Shown piece after piece: positions 17,161-25,235 of a stretch of 64,000 bases of DNA. Numbering within the stretch: the first letter of the stretch is position 1; every line of letters starts with the position of its first letter. The position numbers and the translations under genes are program-made. Source of the stretch: Sulfuricystis thermophila (GTDB lineage: Bacteria > Pseudomonadota > Gammaproteobacteria > Burkholderiales > Rhodocyclaceae); assembly GCF_004323595.1 (NCBI RefSeq), contig NZ_AP019373.1, positions 1,922,001 through 1,986,000 of the forward strand, written 5' to 3'. The notes beneath the pieces are model-generated. The model had not been told where the DNA came from and searched no databases. It saw only the letters and a program-made list of their open reading frames with translations.

Positions 17161-17748
17161 TTACTTGTCGAGAGACCAGCCTGACGCCTTGATCAGCTGC
17201 AGAACCCGTCCAACTTCCGATGAGGCCGGAGTCGTGTCGATGGACGGAAAGAGTTCTTTCAGCATGTCGCCGAAGGTCAGTATCTCGATGGGGTTGCCGC
17301 CGAGATTCTCGCGGAACGTCGCGTTGTCCTGCCACGCCGCTCGGCTGCCCACGACTTTCGTGACGGCCGTGATGTAGGTGAACGAGGACGAACCCGTCAG
17401 TTCGGCGACCATCGTCCTGAACGCTGCGGCCCACTTCTCCCTGGTCAGTTCGCGAAACCCGCGCCAGGCCTCACGCCCCGAGACCACCTTGTTCTTGGCG
17501 ATCGCATCGACCCAGTATTCGGGACGAAAGCCACCCTGCCAGCTCTTGCAGCTCACGACCATCACCCGACGCGCGCCGTCGAGTCGCGGATGGATGCCGA
17601 TCACGTCGATGTCGCTATGCACGGCATCCTGGCGGGTGTCGTACTCCACATGATCGCCGGCAGGTCGAAACTTGATGTTGTGCCGGGTGAAGTACCCTTT
17701 GTGCTGCAGGTACTCGTCCACCATTTGTTCGAGGATGTCCTCTTTCAT
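17161..17748 (-). CDS. Putative PD-(D/E)XK restriction-like nuclease (last gene of the abiE operon)
   Basis: A 195-residue protein with a restriction-endonuclease-like core: HSDIDVIGIHPRLDGARRVM followed by VVSCKSWQGGF gives Asp, and Cys-Lys in place of the usual Glu-x-Lys. The upstream GYFTRHNIKFRPAGDHVEYD resembles the recognition part of small REases. ATG 17748 overlaps the GIY-YIG gene stop. It ends just beyond the 3' end of the phage recombinase cassette, on the opposite strand. Because the Glu position is changed to Cys (SCK), catalytic activity is uncertain. It may be a defence effector linked to abiE. Confidence 0.7.
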   Translation of the reverse strand: MKEDILEQMVDEYLQHKGYFTRHNIKFRPAGDHVEYDTRQDAVHSDIDVIGIHPRLDGARRVMVVSCKSWQGGFRPEYWVDAIAKNKVVSGREAWRGFRELTREKWAAAFRTMVAELTGSSSFTYITAVTKVVGSRAAWQDNATFRENLGGNPIEILTFGDMLKELFPSIDTTPASSEVGRVLQLIKASGWSLDK

Positions 17749-18233
17749 GCCTGTCCGCCCTCGCGATCGATCCGTTGGCTGGCAAATCCCTCGAACTCAG
17801 GCCGGAGGCGGCACTGCAGAAATGCCTCGAGGAGGTTGAGGACGTGGACACCGAGCGACGCATCGAGGATGAAGTTCACCCGATCGGTGTGCTCCCTGAT
17901 CCAGCCGGGGACGTTCGTTTCGTTCAGGCCGGCGACGCCGATGCGCTCGCCGTGTTTGATCAAGGAGGCTGCCAGAGTGCTCTTCGCGCTGCCGGCGTTG
18001 TAGTGTTGAGCCGTGTAGCGAGCAGCGCTGTTGGGGCCGACCTTCCCGACCTTCAGCACATGAGGCCCAAACGAGAAGACGTACACCGCCATGGTGCCGG
18101 GCGGTAATGTCTTGGGCGGCACGTGCGGCGCAGGGCACCGCTCGATCGCGATGGCATCAAGCGCCAACGAGACGCCAGCCATGCCGGCGACACGGTGAAA
18201 ATCCTCCAAGAGCAGATCGGGATTCCAGGTCAT
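17745..18233 (-). CDS. GIY-YIG nuclease-like protein
   Basis: A 162-residue protein. MAVYVFSFGPHVLKVGKVG is a divergent GIY-YIG opening, ARYTAQHYNAGSAKSTLAAS continues the domain, and the conserved acidic residue is in LLEAFLQCRLRPEFEGF. ATG 18233 overlaps the AbiEii TGA. Such short GIY-YIG proteins occur near toxin-antitoxin and defence genes. Whether it cuts DNA or RNA cannot be told. The four-base overlaps on both sides show it is made together with the AbiE proteins. Confidence 0.75.
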   Translation of the reverse strand: MTWNPDLLLEDFHRVAGMAGVSLALDAIAIERCPAPHVPPKTLPPGTMAVYVFSFGPHVLKVGKVGPNSAARYTAQHYNAGSAKSTLAASLIKHGERIGVAGLNETNVPGWIREHTDRVNFILDASLGVHVLNLLEAFLQCRLRPEFEGFASQRIDREGGQA

Positions 18234-19156
18234 CGGCCCGATTCCTCGCCGCTCGACATCCACCCGTTTCCGGCAAGCCATGTTTGCGGAAATGCAGCAC
18301 CTTGCTGGAGCGCGTCCAGCGGGAATGACAGGAAGGCACGCAGACCGGCAACGACCTCGGAAAGCTGAAGCTCGTCCAAGGCATTCTTCCTCAAGAATGC
18401 TTGCCACTGAGTCTGCTTCTGCCGATCCTGCGCGAATTCGTCGCTCAATCCGAAAGGGACGCCATCCGGCAGCGGTGTCCTGCGGCGCTCGAAGGTGGCG
18501 TGGATCGCCTTGCACAGGAGCGCGCCGTCGAAGTCGGTGTAGCGCGACAAGATCCAGAGATCGAAGTAATCCTTCATGCGGCTGTTGGCGATGCCGAGCG
18601 ACACCAGTGCCTCCAGCTTCTCGGCGACAACCGTGTAGCGGGGGTAGGCGCGCAGCTTCGGGGCTGGCATGTCCGGCAGCATTACCGGGTAGTCGACGGC
18701 CTCGGGGCCGGGCGTCACGGCGTCGCCGAAACCCACGTCGACCTGCACGTGGCATCGGGCACCGTCCAACAGGCCGATCAGCGTGACCCGGACACCGGAG
18801 TAGTTGGCTTCCTTGCGGATCTCCTCCGCGTGTACCGAGTCAGGCTGGAAGCGTATGCCGTCGTCCAGTTCCACCGTACAGATGTCCCGAAACGCCGCCT
18901 CGACATGCGGGATCTCGGCCGAGCCGAAGCCCAGCAGATCGGCGTCGCGTGTCGGACGATGCGGGATGTCGAACCACAAGTCGAACAGCAGCGCACCTTT
19001 CAGCAGGAACTGGTCGGCGTGGGGGGAGATGCTGAGCCGGTAAAGCAGGCGCTCAAGCGCATAGCGGGTCAAGATCAGATTGAAGTCTTGTCGGGTCTCG
19101 CGGGCGCGGTTGAGCAGGCGGGCGCGCACCGAGGCGGCCATGTTGCGCTGGTTCAT
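18230..19156 (-). CDS. abiEii: AbiEii-type nucleotidyltransferase toxin
   Basis: A 308-residue AbiEii/DUF1814 toxin. LLKGALLFDLWFDIPHRPTR followed by DADLLGFG carries the Asp-x-Asp nucleotidyltransferase signature. Further on, VVAEKLEALVSLGIANSRMK and DYFDLW are the conserved Lys and Asp motifs. AbiEii toxins add nucleotides to target RNA and stop growth after phage infection. ATG 19156 overlaps the antitoxin gene, as in other abiE pairs. This makes it a bona fide type IV abortive-infection toxin, here with two extra downstream genes. Confidence 0.9.
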   Translation of the reverse strand: MNQRNMAASVRARLLNRARETRQDFNLILTRYALERLLYRLSISPHADQFLLKGALLFDLWFDIPHRPTRDADLLGFGSAEIPHVEAAFRDICTVELDDGIRFQPDSVHAEEIRKEANYSGVRVTLIGLLDGARCHVQVDVGFGDAVTPGPEAVDYPVMLPDMPAPKLRAYPRYTVVAEKLEALVSLGIANSRMKDYFDLWILSRYTDFDGALLCKAIHATFERRRTPLPDGVPFGLSDEFAQDRQKQTQWQAFLRKNALDELQLSEVVAGLRAFLSFPLDALQQGAAFPQTWLAGNGWMSSGEESGR

Positions 19157-19752
19157 GACAGGCTTTCCATGTAGGGGCGCATCACATTGGCCACACGGCA
19201 CAGCGCAGCAAAACGCCAAAGTTCATCCATGCTGACGCGCTTGGCACGCCAGGACTCCTGTAGCGCCTCCAGCGCGACATCGAGGCCGATCTTGTTGCGG
19301 AACTTGAAGCAGTCAGCCACGGTCCGGGCGACGTTGGTCACGCGCACCGGCACACCATCGATGAGGTGCTCCTCGACCCCCTCCGTCAGCGCGGCGCCAG
19401 AGAAGCGCACGATGCGCAGCGGGGGATAGTCCATCTTTGGCGCGCGTGCCTTGTTGGGAATTGCCAGCCAGACCTCGAACGGCGACTGTGTGGTGAGTTC
19501 ATGTAGGCGCAGTGCCGACAGCAGGCAGACGATGGCTTGCGGGTGCTTGCGTGCCACCTCGGAGAGTGCGCCGTGTTCCGAGACGGCCCGGTCCGGAATT
19601 GCGTACAGGCCCCGTCCCACGCGCTGGAGCAGCCCTTGCCGCACCAGCCGCGTGAGGGCGATCGTGGGCAGCCCACGCTCATTGAGATCGCGTGGGCGAA
19701 TAAGGCCGCGCTGGGCGGCAAGATCCAGAATGCTCTGGTGCGAACTGTCCAT
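19153..19752 (-). CDS. abiEi: AbiEi-family antitoxin/autoregulator
   Basis: A 199-residue protein with an N-terminal winged helix (LAAQRGLIRPRDLNERGLPT, then GRGLYAIPD) and a C-terminal AbiEi domain (KARAPKMDYPPLRIVRFSGA, ARTVADCFKFRNKIGLDVAL). AbiEi proteins neutralise AbiEii and repress their own promoter by binding inverted repeats. ATG 19752 is the start that matches relatives; an in-frame start 12 codons earlier would lie inside the promoter. An 8-bp inverted repeat overlaps the promoter just upstream. It leads the four-gene operon. Confidence 0.9.
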   Translation of the reverse strand: MDSSHQSILDLAAQRGLIRPRDLNERGLPTIALTRLVRQGLLQRVGRGLYAIPDRAVSEHGALSEVARKHPQAIVCLLSALRLHELTTQSPFEVWLAIPNKARAPKMDYPPLRIVRFSGAALTEGVEEHLIDGVPVRVTNVARTVADCFKFRNKIGLDVALEALQESWRAKRVSMDELWRFAALCRVANVMRPYMESLS

Positions 19753-19759
19753 GTCGTCA

Positions 19760-19799
19760 TAATGTTGCGAAACGTCGGTAGCTGTCAAGAACTACCGAC
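19760..19799 (-). promoter_or_regulatory. abiE promoter with operator-like inverted repeat
   Basis: On the minus strand TTGACA (19788-19783) and CATTAT (19765-19760) are separated by 17 bases, giving a good sigma-70-type promoter. A perfect 8-bp inverted repeat, GTCGGTAG...CTACCGAC (19774-19781/19792-19799), flanks the -35 box. AbiEi is known to bind such repeats. The -10 ends only seven bases before ATG 19752, so the transcript would start at or very near the initiation codon. Confidence 0.72.
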
Positions 19800-20053
19800 A
19801 AAACACAACGGCCATGGTTTCCTTTGCCTGCCGATGCCGCAATCCAACCGTTTGATTCGTCAGCACGTAACCCATTGATCTGTATAGGTCCACGTTGCGG
19901 CCTCTGCGGACTTCGGCCCTTAGCCGGCGAGCGAGGCTGGAGAGAAGAATGGCCAGGAGAGAGCGAAATGGGGCCGAGATGGGCGAGACGACCGGAGGAA
20001 GGAAGTCCGCAGGAATCCGCAGGAGTCCCCGCGAACACGCGGGAGCGCGCAAG
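19800..20053. other. Gene-free junction between the abiE operon and tRNA-Phe
   Basis: About 250 bases with no convincing gene. It shows purine-rich stretches and a short repeated CCGCAGGA word (around 20008-20022). It sits between the accessory region and the 3' side of tRNA-Phe, where an element boundary or attachment remnant could lie. I see no repeat of the tRNA 3' end elsewhere in the window. Confidence 0.4.
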
Positions 20054-20081
20054 AAAAAAGGCCAACAGCGAACTGTTGACC
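20054..20081 (-). terminator. Intrinsic terminator of tRNA-Phe
   Basis: On the minus strand a 9-bp stem (GGTCAACAG/CTGTTGGCC, one wobble pair, 20081-20073 and 20068-20060) with a UUCG loop is followed by six Ts. It lies ten bases beyond the tRNA 3' end. Confidence 0.88.
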
Positions 20082-20090
20082 TTTGTGTAT

Positions 20091-20166
<76 letters not shown>

Positions 20167-20267
20167 TCTATGTCTTGCCGCAGCTTGCGGATTTTGGTTT
20201 CGGCCAACGTTCGCTTCGCTCACGTTACCCTACGCCGCAACCTTGCCGCTGCGAAATCAAAGCGCGG

Positions 20268-20296
20268 ATTATAGGCAGGACACACCGTTCAGTCAA
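20268..20296 (-). promoter_or_regulatory. Strong sigma-70 promoter for tRNA-Phe
   Basis: On the minus strand TTGACT (20296-20291), 17-base spacer, TATAAT (20273-20268), about 100 bases ahead of the mature tRNA 5' end. The near-consensus boxes and spacing support a strong stable-RNA promoter. Confidence 0.85.
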
Positions 20297-20317
20297 AAAA
20301 ATTCTCGCCTCATTGTG

Positions 20318-20623
20318 TCAGAAGCATTGCAGCAAATGCGCCTCGCAGTAGGTCTTTTTCAACCAAGCAAGACCGATCCATGCCCAGAACAGGACGAAGA
20401 AGGCAACGAACGGCAGGTGCCGGTCGATGATCTGTGGCGGAGCGATGAAGCGGACGAGCTTGATCACCGGCGAGGTGATGAGCACGAAAAGCTTATAAAC
20501 GCCGTTGTCATGGCGTTTTTTGCCCGCCAGCAGGGCCAGCAAACCCTGGCCGAGGAGGAAGAACATCGCCACTTCGATGAGGGCACGCAAGATGCCCAGC
20601 AGCCATAGTTCCAAGTATTCCAT
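20318..20623 (-). CDS. Small inner-membrane protein of unknown function
   Basis: A 101-residue hydrophobic protein with an N-terminal membrane helix (LWLLGILRALIEVAMFFLLG), a second short hydrophobic segment, a loop ending in PPQIIDRHLP, and a third helix (FVAFFVLFWAWIGLAWL). No family assigned. It lies downstream of the symporter gene on the same strand and may be cotranscribed. Its reading frame is supported by membrane-helix spacing rather than by homology. Confidence 0.7.
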   Translation of the reverse strand: MEYLELWLLGILRALIEVAMFFLLGQGLLALLAGKKRHDNGVYKLFVLITSPVIKLVRFIAPPQIIDRHLPFVAFFVLFWAWIGLAWLKKTYCEAHLLQCF

Positions 20624-20656
20624 GACGGATCTGGCCGCCTCCTCTGCAACGCGCCA

Positions 20657-22753
20657 TCAAACCGCGCGAATGTCGATGTCACCCTCCAGGTTCGGATAGC
20701 GCACGTGGTCGACCAGTTTCTGGACTTCCTTGGCGGGCGCCGGAGAGATCAGCGAGCCGACGATGATGCCGATGAAACCGGCGGGAATGCCGAAAATACC
20801 CGCCGCGATCGGCTCGATGTCCCACCACTTCGGCGCATTGACGCCAAAGAACGGATAAGTCTGATACATGTAGTACATGCAGATACCCAGACCGGAGAGC
20901 ATGCCGAGGATTGCGCCGGACTTGTTCGCGCGCCGCCAGAAGATGCCGCAGACCAGGGCTGGGAAGAAGGCCGAGGCCGCGAGCGAGAAAGCCGCGCCGA
21001 CGAGGAACAGGATGTCGCCCGGTTTCAAGCTCGTCACATAGGCGGCGAGCACCGCGACGATCAGCAACAAGCCCTTGGAGACGGCCAGACGCCTCACCGT
21101 CGGGGCATTCGGGTCGATCATCTTGTAGTAGAGATCGTGCGACAGCGCGTTGGCGATGGTGAGCAGCAGGCCGTCGGCGGTCGACAGCGCCGCAGCCAGG
21201 CCGCCAGCCGCGACGAGACCCGAGATGACATAAGGCAGGCCGGCGATTTCAGGGGTGGCCAGCACGACGAGGTCGTTGCCGAGGGTGATTTCGGCCAACT
21301 GCACGATGCCGTCCTTGTTGATGTCGGTAATCGCCATCAAGGTCTTGTCCACCGCTGCCCAGTTCGACACCCAGGCCGGCAGCGACGAGAAGGACGTGCC
21401 CACGACGTTCTGATACACCTCGTATTTGACGAGGATCGCCAGCGCCGGGGCGGTGAAATAGAGCAGGGAGATGAAGAACAGCGACCAGAACACCGAGACG
21501 CGCGCTTCCCTCACCGATGGCGTGGTGTAGTAACGCACCAGGATGTGCGGCAGCGCGGCGGTGCCGACCATCAGACAGAAGATCAGCGCCAGGAAGTTTT
21601 TCTTCGCCACGTCACGTGCATGTTCGTTTTCGGCAGCAAAAGGTTCGGCATGGGGCTTGACGGATGATGCCTTCGCCTCGGCCGCCGCTTTTTCTGCCGT
21701 CCATTTCTTTCGGGCGGCGTCAACCCCGACCGGGAACCCTTTCAGCGCCTTTGCGGCGGCCTCGATGGCCTTGGCGTCAGGCGGGTTTGCCGCCTTCAGT
21801 TCGGCCAACCTCGCTTCGAGCTTGACTTTCTCAGCGGCGAGATAAGTTGCGCCGCCGGATTCCAGGGCCTTGAGTCTCGCAGCCGCCGCCGCGGCGTGCT
21901 CGCGAAAGATCGCCCGCACCGATTCCTCTGCCGCGCCCTTGGGCGTTTTTTTGTCGTTGAACTCTTTCTCCAACGCAGTGACCTTCGGCAGCGCCGTGGT
22001 GTAGGCGGTGATCTGCGGGATCGGCAAACCGGTGTGTTTCACCGACAGCCAGAGCACCGGAATCAAGTAGGCGACGATCAGGATGATGTACTGCGCCACC
22101 TGCGTCCAGGTCACCGCCTTCATGCCGCCGAGAAACGAGCACACCAGGATGCCTGCGAGCCCCACGAACACGCCGATGGCAAACTCGAGGCCGGTGAAGC
22201 GGCTGGTGATGATGCCGACACCATAGATCTGTGCGATCACATAGGTGAAGGAGCAGATGATCGCCGCGATCACGCCGATCAGGCGCGGGATGTTGCCGCC
22301 ATAGCGTGCGCCGAGGAAGTCGGGAATGGTGTATTGCCCAAACTTGCGCAGATAGGGCGCCAGGAACAACGCCACCAGACAGTAGCCGCCGGTCCAGCCC
22401 ATCACGAAAGCGAGACCATCATAGCCGGTGGCATACAGGGTGCCGGCCATCCCGATGAAGGAGGCGGCGGACATCCAGTCGGCGCCGGTCGCCATGCCGT
22501 TGAAGATCGCCGGCACACGACGGCCCGCGACGTAGTATTCCGATACCTCGGCCGTCTTCGACATGAAGCCGATGCCGGCATAGAGCAGGATCGTCGCGAA
22601 CAGGAACAGGTAGCCGAGGATCCTGTTCGGCAGCCCCAGCTGTTCGAGGATGGCGATGAAGACGATGAAGCCGATGAAGCCGCCGGTGTAGAACGTGTAA
22701 TAGCGTTTCAGCTGCTGGAAGAAAGCCTTGCTTTGCGCCGCACCCGCCATCAC
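20657..22753 (-). CDS. Sodium:solute symporter (acetate/ActP-like, VC_2705 type) with large soluble insert
   Basis: A 698-residue SSS-family permease, inner membrane. The hallmark core is present (EYYVAGRRVPAIFNGMATGA, then DWMSAASFIGMAG; SGLVAAGGLAAALSTADGLL). Between residues ~230 and 390 lies a hydrophilic coiled-coil-like insert rich in Ala, Lys and Glu, absent from classical ActP. A canonical EF-hand loop DINKDGIVQLAE is coded by 21325-21290 in a later loop. ATG 22753 overlaps the preceding DUF4212 gene. Likely substrates are acetate, pyruvate or a similar carboxylate, taken up with sodium. The divergent DUF294 gene and the adjacent two-component genes support a regulated carboxylate transporter. 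Confidence 0.85.
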   Translation of the reverse strand: MMAGAAQSKAFFQQLKRYYTFYTGGFIGFIVFIAILEQLGLPNRILGYLFLFATILLYAGIGFMSKTAEVSEYYVAGRRVPAIFNGMATGADWMSAASFIGMAGTLYATGYDGLAFVMGWTGGYCLVALFLAPYLRKFGQYTIPDFLGARYGGNIPRLIGVIAAIICSFTYVIAQIYGVGIITSRFTGLEFAIGVFVGLAGILVCSFLGGMKAVTWTQVAQYIILIVAYLIPVLWLSVKHTGLPIPQITAYTTALPKVTALEKEFNDKKTPKGAAEESVRAIFREHAAAAAARLKALESGGATYLAAEKVKLEARLAELKAANPPDAKAIEAAAKALKGFPVGVDAARKKWTAEKAAAEAKASSVKPHAEPFAAENEHARDVAKKNFLALIFCLMVGTAALPHILVRYYTTPSVREARVSVFWSLFFISLLYFTAPALAILVKYEVYQNVVGTSFSSLPAWVSNWAAVDKTLMAITDINKDGIVQLAEITLGNDLVVLATPEIAGLPYVISGLVAAGGLAAALSTADGLLLTIANALSHDLYYKMIDPNAPTVRRLAVSKGLLLIVAVLAAYVTSLKPGDILFLVGAAFSLAASAFFPALVCGIFWRRANKSGAILGMLSGLGICMYYMYQTYPFFGVNAPKWWDIEPIAAGIFGIPAGFIGIIVGSLISPAPAKEVQKLVDHVRYPNLEGDIDIRAV

Positions 22754-23013
22754 TCGTCCCCTCCTTCCTGGACGCCATATTCCTCATCGAGCCGGTTCAT
22801 GTACCTGGCGTAATACCAGATGATCAACACATAGACGATCAGCGCGCCTTGCGCGCCCATGTAGAAACCCAGCGGGCCAAGGATTTCGAGGGTATTGAGC
22901 TCGCGCGCGAACCAGCTGACGACGAAGGTGACGATGAACCAGATCGCCAGCAGGATCACGGTGATCTGCAAATTTTTGCGCCAGTATTCATGGTGCTTTT
23001 CCGTCAGCCGCAA
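22750..23013 (-). CDS. DUF4212 small symporter subunit
   Basis: An 87-residue protein with two transmembrane helices (TVILLAIWFIVTFVVSWFA and FYMGAQGALIVYVLIIWYYA) of the DUF4212 family, the usual partner of VC_2705-type symporters. Its last bases overlap the start of the large subunit gene (ATGA). It begins five bases after the sensor kinase gene ends upstream, so kinase, DUF4212 and permease may form one transcript with the response regulator. Confidence 0.88.
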   Translation of the reverse strand: MRLTEKHHEYWRKNLQITVILLAIWFIVTFVVSWFARELNTLEILGPLGFYMGAQGALIVYVLIIWYYARYMNRLDEEYGVQEGGDE

Positions 23014-23017
23014 GGTC

Positions 23018-24484
23018 TCATCCTCCTGATGTCAGGGTGGCTGGAAAAGTAAGCCGGAACAGCGAACCCGAGCCAGCCGGATTGTCACCGATCTCGATCT
23101 GGATGTGGTGCAGATCGGCGATCTCGCGCACGATGGCGAGCCCCAGGCCGCTCCCTTCGGCATCGGTGCCCAGCGTGCGATAGAAACGTTCGAAGATCCG
23201 CTCCCGTTCCTCGACAGGAATACCGATGCCGGTATCCTCGATTTCGAGCACGGGTTGCGCCGCGGCGATCAGACGCACCGTGACCGTGCCACCGACCGGG
23301 GTGTATTTGATCGCGTTGTCGATCAGATTGTCGATCATTTCCGCCAGCAGCACGCGCACCCCGCTCACCCAAGGCATGGGCTGATCCTTCGCCTGTATTT
23401 CAAAACCCAGATCGATGTTTCGCTCCAGCGCCCGCGGCACGTAACGGATCGTGACTTCACGCACCAGCGACTCCAAATCGATACGCACCATCGGCTGCTT
23501 GACGTCATGACTCGCTTCCGCGCGCGCAAGATTCAGAAGTTGATAGGTCATACGGCTGGCGCGCTCCACCCCGGCAGCGATGCGGCGCAGATATTCCTTG
23601 AGCTGGCTGGCATCCGTCTCGCGTAAAGCCAGCTCGGTTTGCGTCTTGAGACCAGTGAGCGGCGTCTTGAGTTGGTGTGCAGCAGCGGCGATGAAACGCT
23701 GTTGGGCAGCGAGGTTGTCCTCCAGCCGCGCCATCATCTGGTTGAACGCACTGATCATCGGCTGCAGTTCCTCCGGCACGGTGGAAAGATCGATGGGCGA
23801 CAGATCGTCCGGGCGCCGGCTGCGGATGCGCTCCTGCAGGCGCGTGAGCGGCGCCAGGCCGCGCGTGAGGCCGAGCCAGACCAGCACCACGGCGAGCGGA
23901 ATGATCGCGAACTGTGGCAGCAGCACGCTGGAGATGATCTGTGAGGTCAGGGCTTTGCGCTGGTTGCGTGTTTCTGCGGCCTGGACGAGGATCGGCCGCG
24001 CATCGTCCGGAGAAGGCAGTAACTGGTAGGCGATACGCACCGGCTCACCCTGAATCTGGCCGTCACGAAAATGCGTTTTGCCTAAGGTGCGCACATCGCC
24101 GCCTTTGAGTGGCGGCAGGTCCGCTTCGCCGGCGATCAGCTCACCTTCGGCCAGCGCCACCTGATAGAACTGGCTGTCGCTCTCACTATCATCGGTCTTT
24201 GCCGGCTGGGCCGGTGGCAAGGTTACCTCGACGCCCGCGGCCGTCACCCTCACCCCGCTCAAGGCACGACCGAGATGCTCGACCAGCACGCGGTCATACA
24301 CCTGATCGACGATCTCCACGGCGACCTGGTAGGTGACCGTGATCGAAAACGGCCAAACCAGCAGCAGAGGCGCCAGCATCCAGTCGAGGATTTCCCCGAA
24401 CAGCGAGTTGGGTGCCGGATGGGGGTCGCTGAAAACCGAGGGGCGACGCGGCTTTTCGGCGGGCGGCGAGTCAGGCACTGCCAA
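23018..24484 (-). CDS. Sensor histidine kinase (TctE/QseC type)
   Basis: A 488-residue membrane kinase. One helix at ~36-60 and another at ~180-210 frame a periplasmic sensor domain of the 2CSK_N type. HAMP follows (LTRLQERIRSRRPDDLSPID), then the H-box AAAAHQLKTPLTGLKTQ, N-box EMIDNLIDNAIKYTPVGG, and G-boxes DTGIGIP and GSGLGLAIV. It overlaps the response-regulator gene by 14 bases. TctE-type kinases often sense carboxylates, which suits control of the adjacent symporter. The ligand is inferred from context. Confidence 0.88.
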   Translation of the reverse strand: MAVPDSPPAEKPRRPSVFSDPHPAPNSLFGEILDWMLAPLLLVWPFSITVTYQVAVEIVDQVYDRVLVEHLGRALSGVRVTAAGVEVTLPPAQPAKTDDSESDSQFYQVALAEGELIAGEADLPPLKGGDVRTLGKTHFRDGQIQGEPVRIAYQLLPSPDDARPILVQAAETRNQRKALTSQIISSVLLPQFAIIPLAVVLVWLGLTRGLAPLTRLQERIRSRRPDDLSPIDLSTVPEELQPMISAFNQMMARLEDNLAAQQRFIAAAAHQLKTPLTGLKTQTELALRETDASQLKEYLRRIAAGVERASRMTYQLLNLARAEASHDVKQPMVRIDLESLVREVTIRYVPRALERNIDLGFEIQAKDQPMPWVSGVRVLLAEMIDNLIDNAIKYTPVGGTVTVRLIAAAQPVLEIEDTGIGIPVEERERIFERFYRTLGTDAEGSGLGLAIVREIADLHHIQIEIGDNPAGSGSLFRLTFPATLTSGG

Positions 24485-25157
24485 CCGCTTCTCCTCGCGG
24501 CTTGTCGAGGCAATAACCCAAGCCCCGCACCGTGGCGATACGGATGCCTTCGGGTTCGAGTTTCTTGCGCAGCCGGTGGATATAGACCTCGATCGCGTTG
24601 GTGCTCACCTCCTCTCCCCAGCCGCACAGATGATCGACCAACTGATCCTTGCCGACCAGCCGCCCAATGCGCAGCATGAGAATTTCCAGCACGGCCAGCT
24701 CGCGCGCCGAAAGATCGAGCAGATGACCGTTGCAGCGTGCGACGCGCTCGCTCTGGTCGAACGTGAGACAGCCAAACTCCAGCACTTTCGATTGCGCCGT
24801 GCCGCGGCGCGTCAGCGCGCGCACGCGGGCTTCGAGCTCGGGCAGGGCGAAGGGCTTGGTCAGATAATCGTCGGCCCCGGCATCCAGCCCCCGCACGCGA
24901 TCCTCGAGCCCGTCCTGGGCCGTCAGGATCAGCACCGGCAGCGCATTCTTGCGCGCACGCAGGCGCCGCAGCACCTCGATGCCCGACAGGCGCGGCAGCC
25001 CCAGATCGAGGATCAACAGATCATAGGGCTGGCTCGCCAGTGCGGTGTCGGCCGCCGCACCGTCGCCGACATGATCGACGGCGTAGCCGGATTTACGCAA
25101 GGCCCGCACCAGCCCGTCCGCGATCATCGGGTCGTCTTCGGCGATGAGGATTCTCAT
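24471..25157 (-). CDS. OmpR/PhoB-family response regulator
   Basis: A 228-residue regulator: receiver domain MRILIAEDDPMIADGLVRAL with phosphoacceptor Asp in DLLILDLGLPR and Lys in YLTKPF, then an OmpR-type winged helix (LSARELAVLEILMLRIGRLV; EVYIHRLRKKLEPEGIRIAT; VRGLGY). Start ATG 25157 rather than an in-frame codon 25 codons upstream. It is coexpressed with the kinase and divergent from the CBS-DUF294 gene, with 78 bases between, so both promoters lie there. Confidence 0.9.
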   Translation of the reverse strand: MRILIAEDDPMIADGLVRALRKSGYAVDHVGDGAAADTALASQPYDLLILDLGLPRLSGIEVLRRLRARKNALPVLILTAQDGLEDRVRGLDAGADDYLTKPFALPELEARVRALTRRGTAQSKVLEFGCLTFDQSERVARCNGHLLDLSARELAVLEILMLRIGRLVGKDQLVDHLCGWGEEVSTNAIEVYIHRLRKKLEPEGIRIATVRGLGYCLDKPRGEAVGSA

Positions 25158-25235
25158 GACGAGGCTGATTTTATCGCCGCTGGAATGGCAGGCGCTATCA
25201 TTGGGTGTTACCGCAACGCAACAAAAGCACACGCC

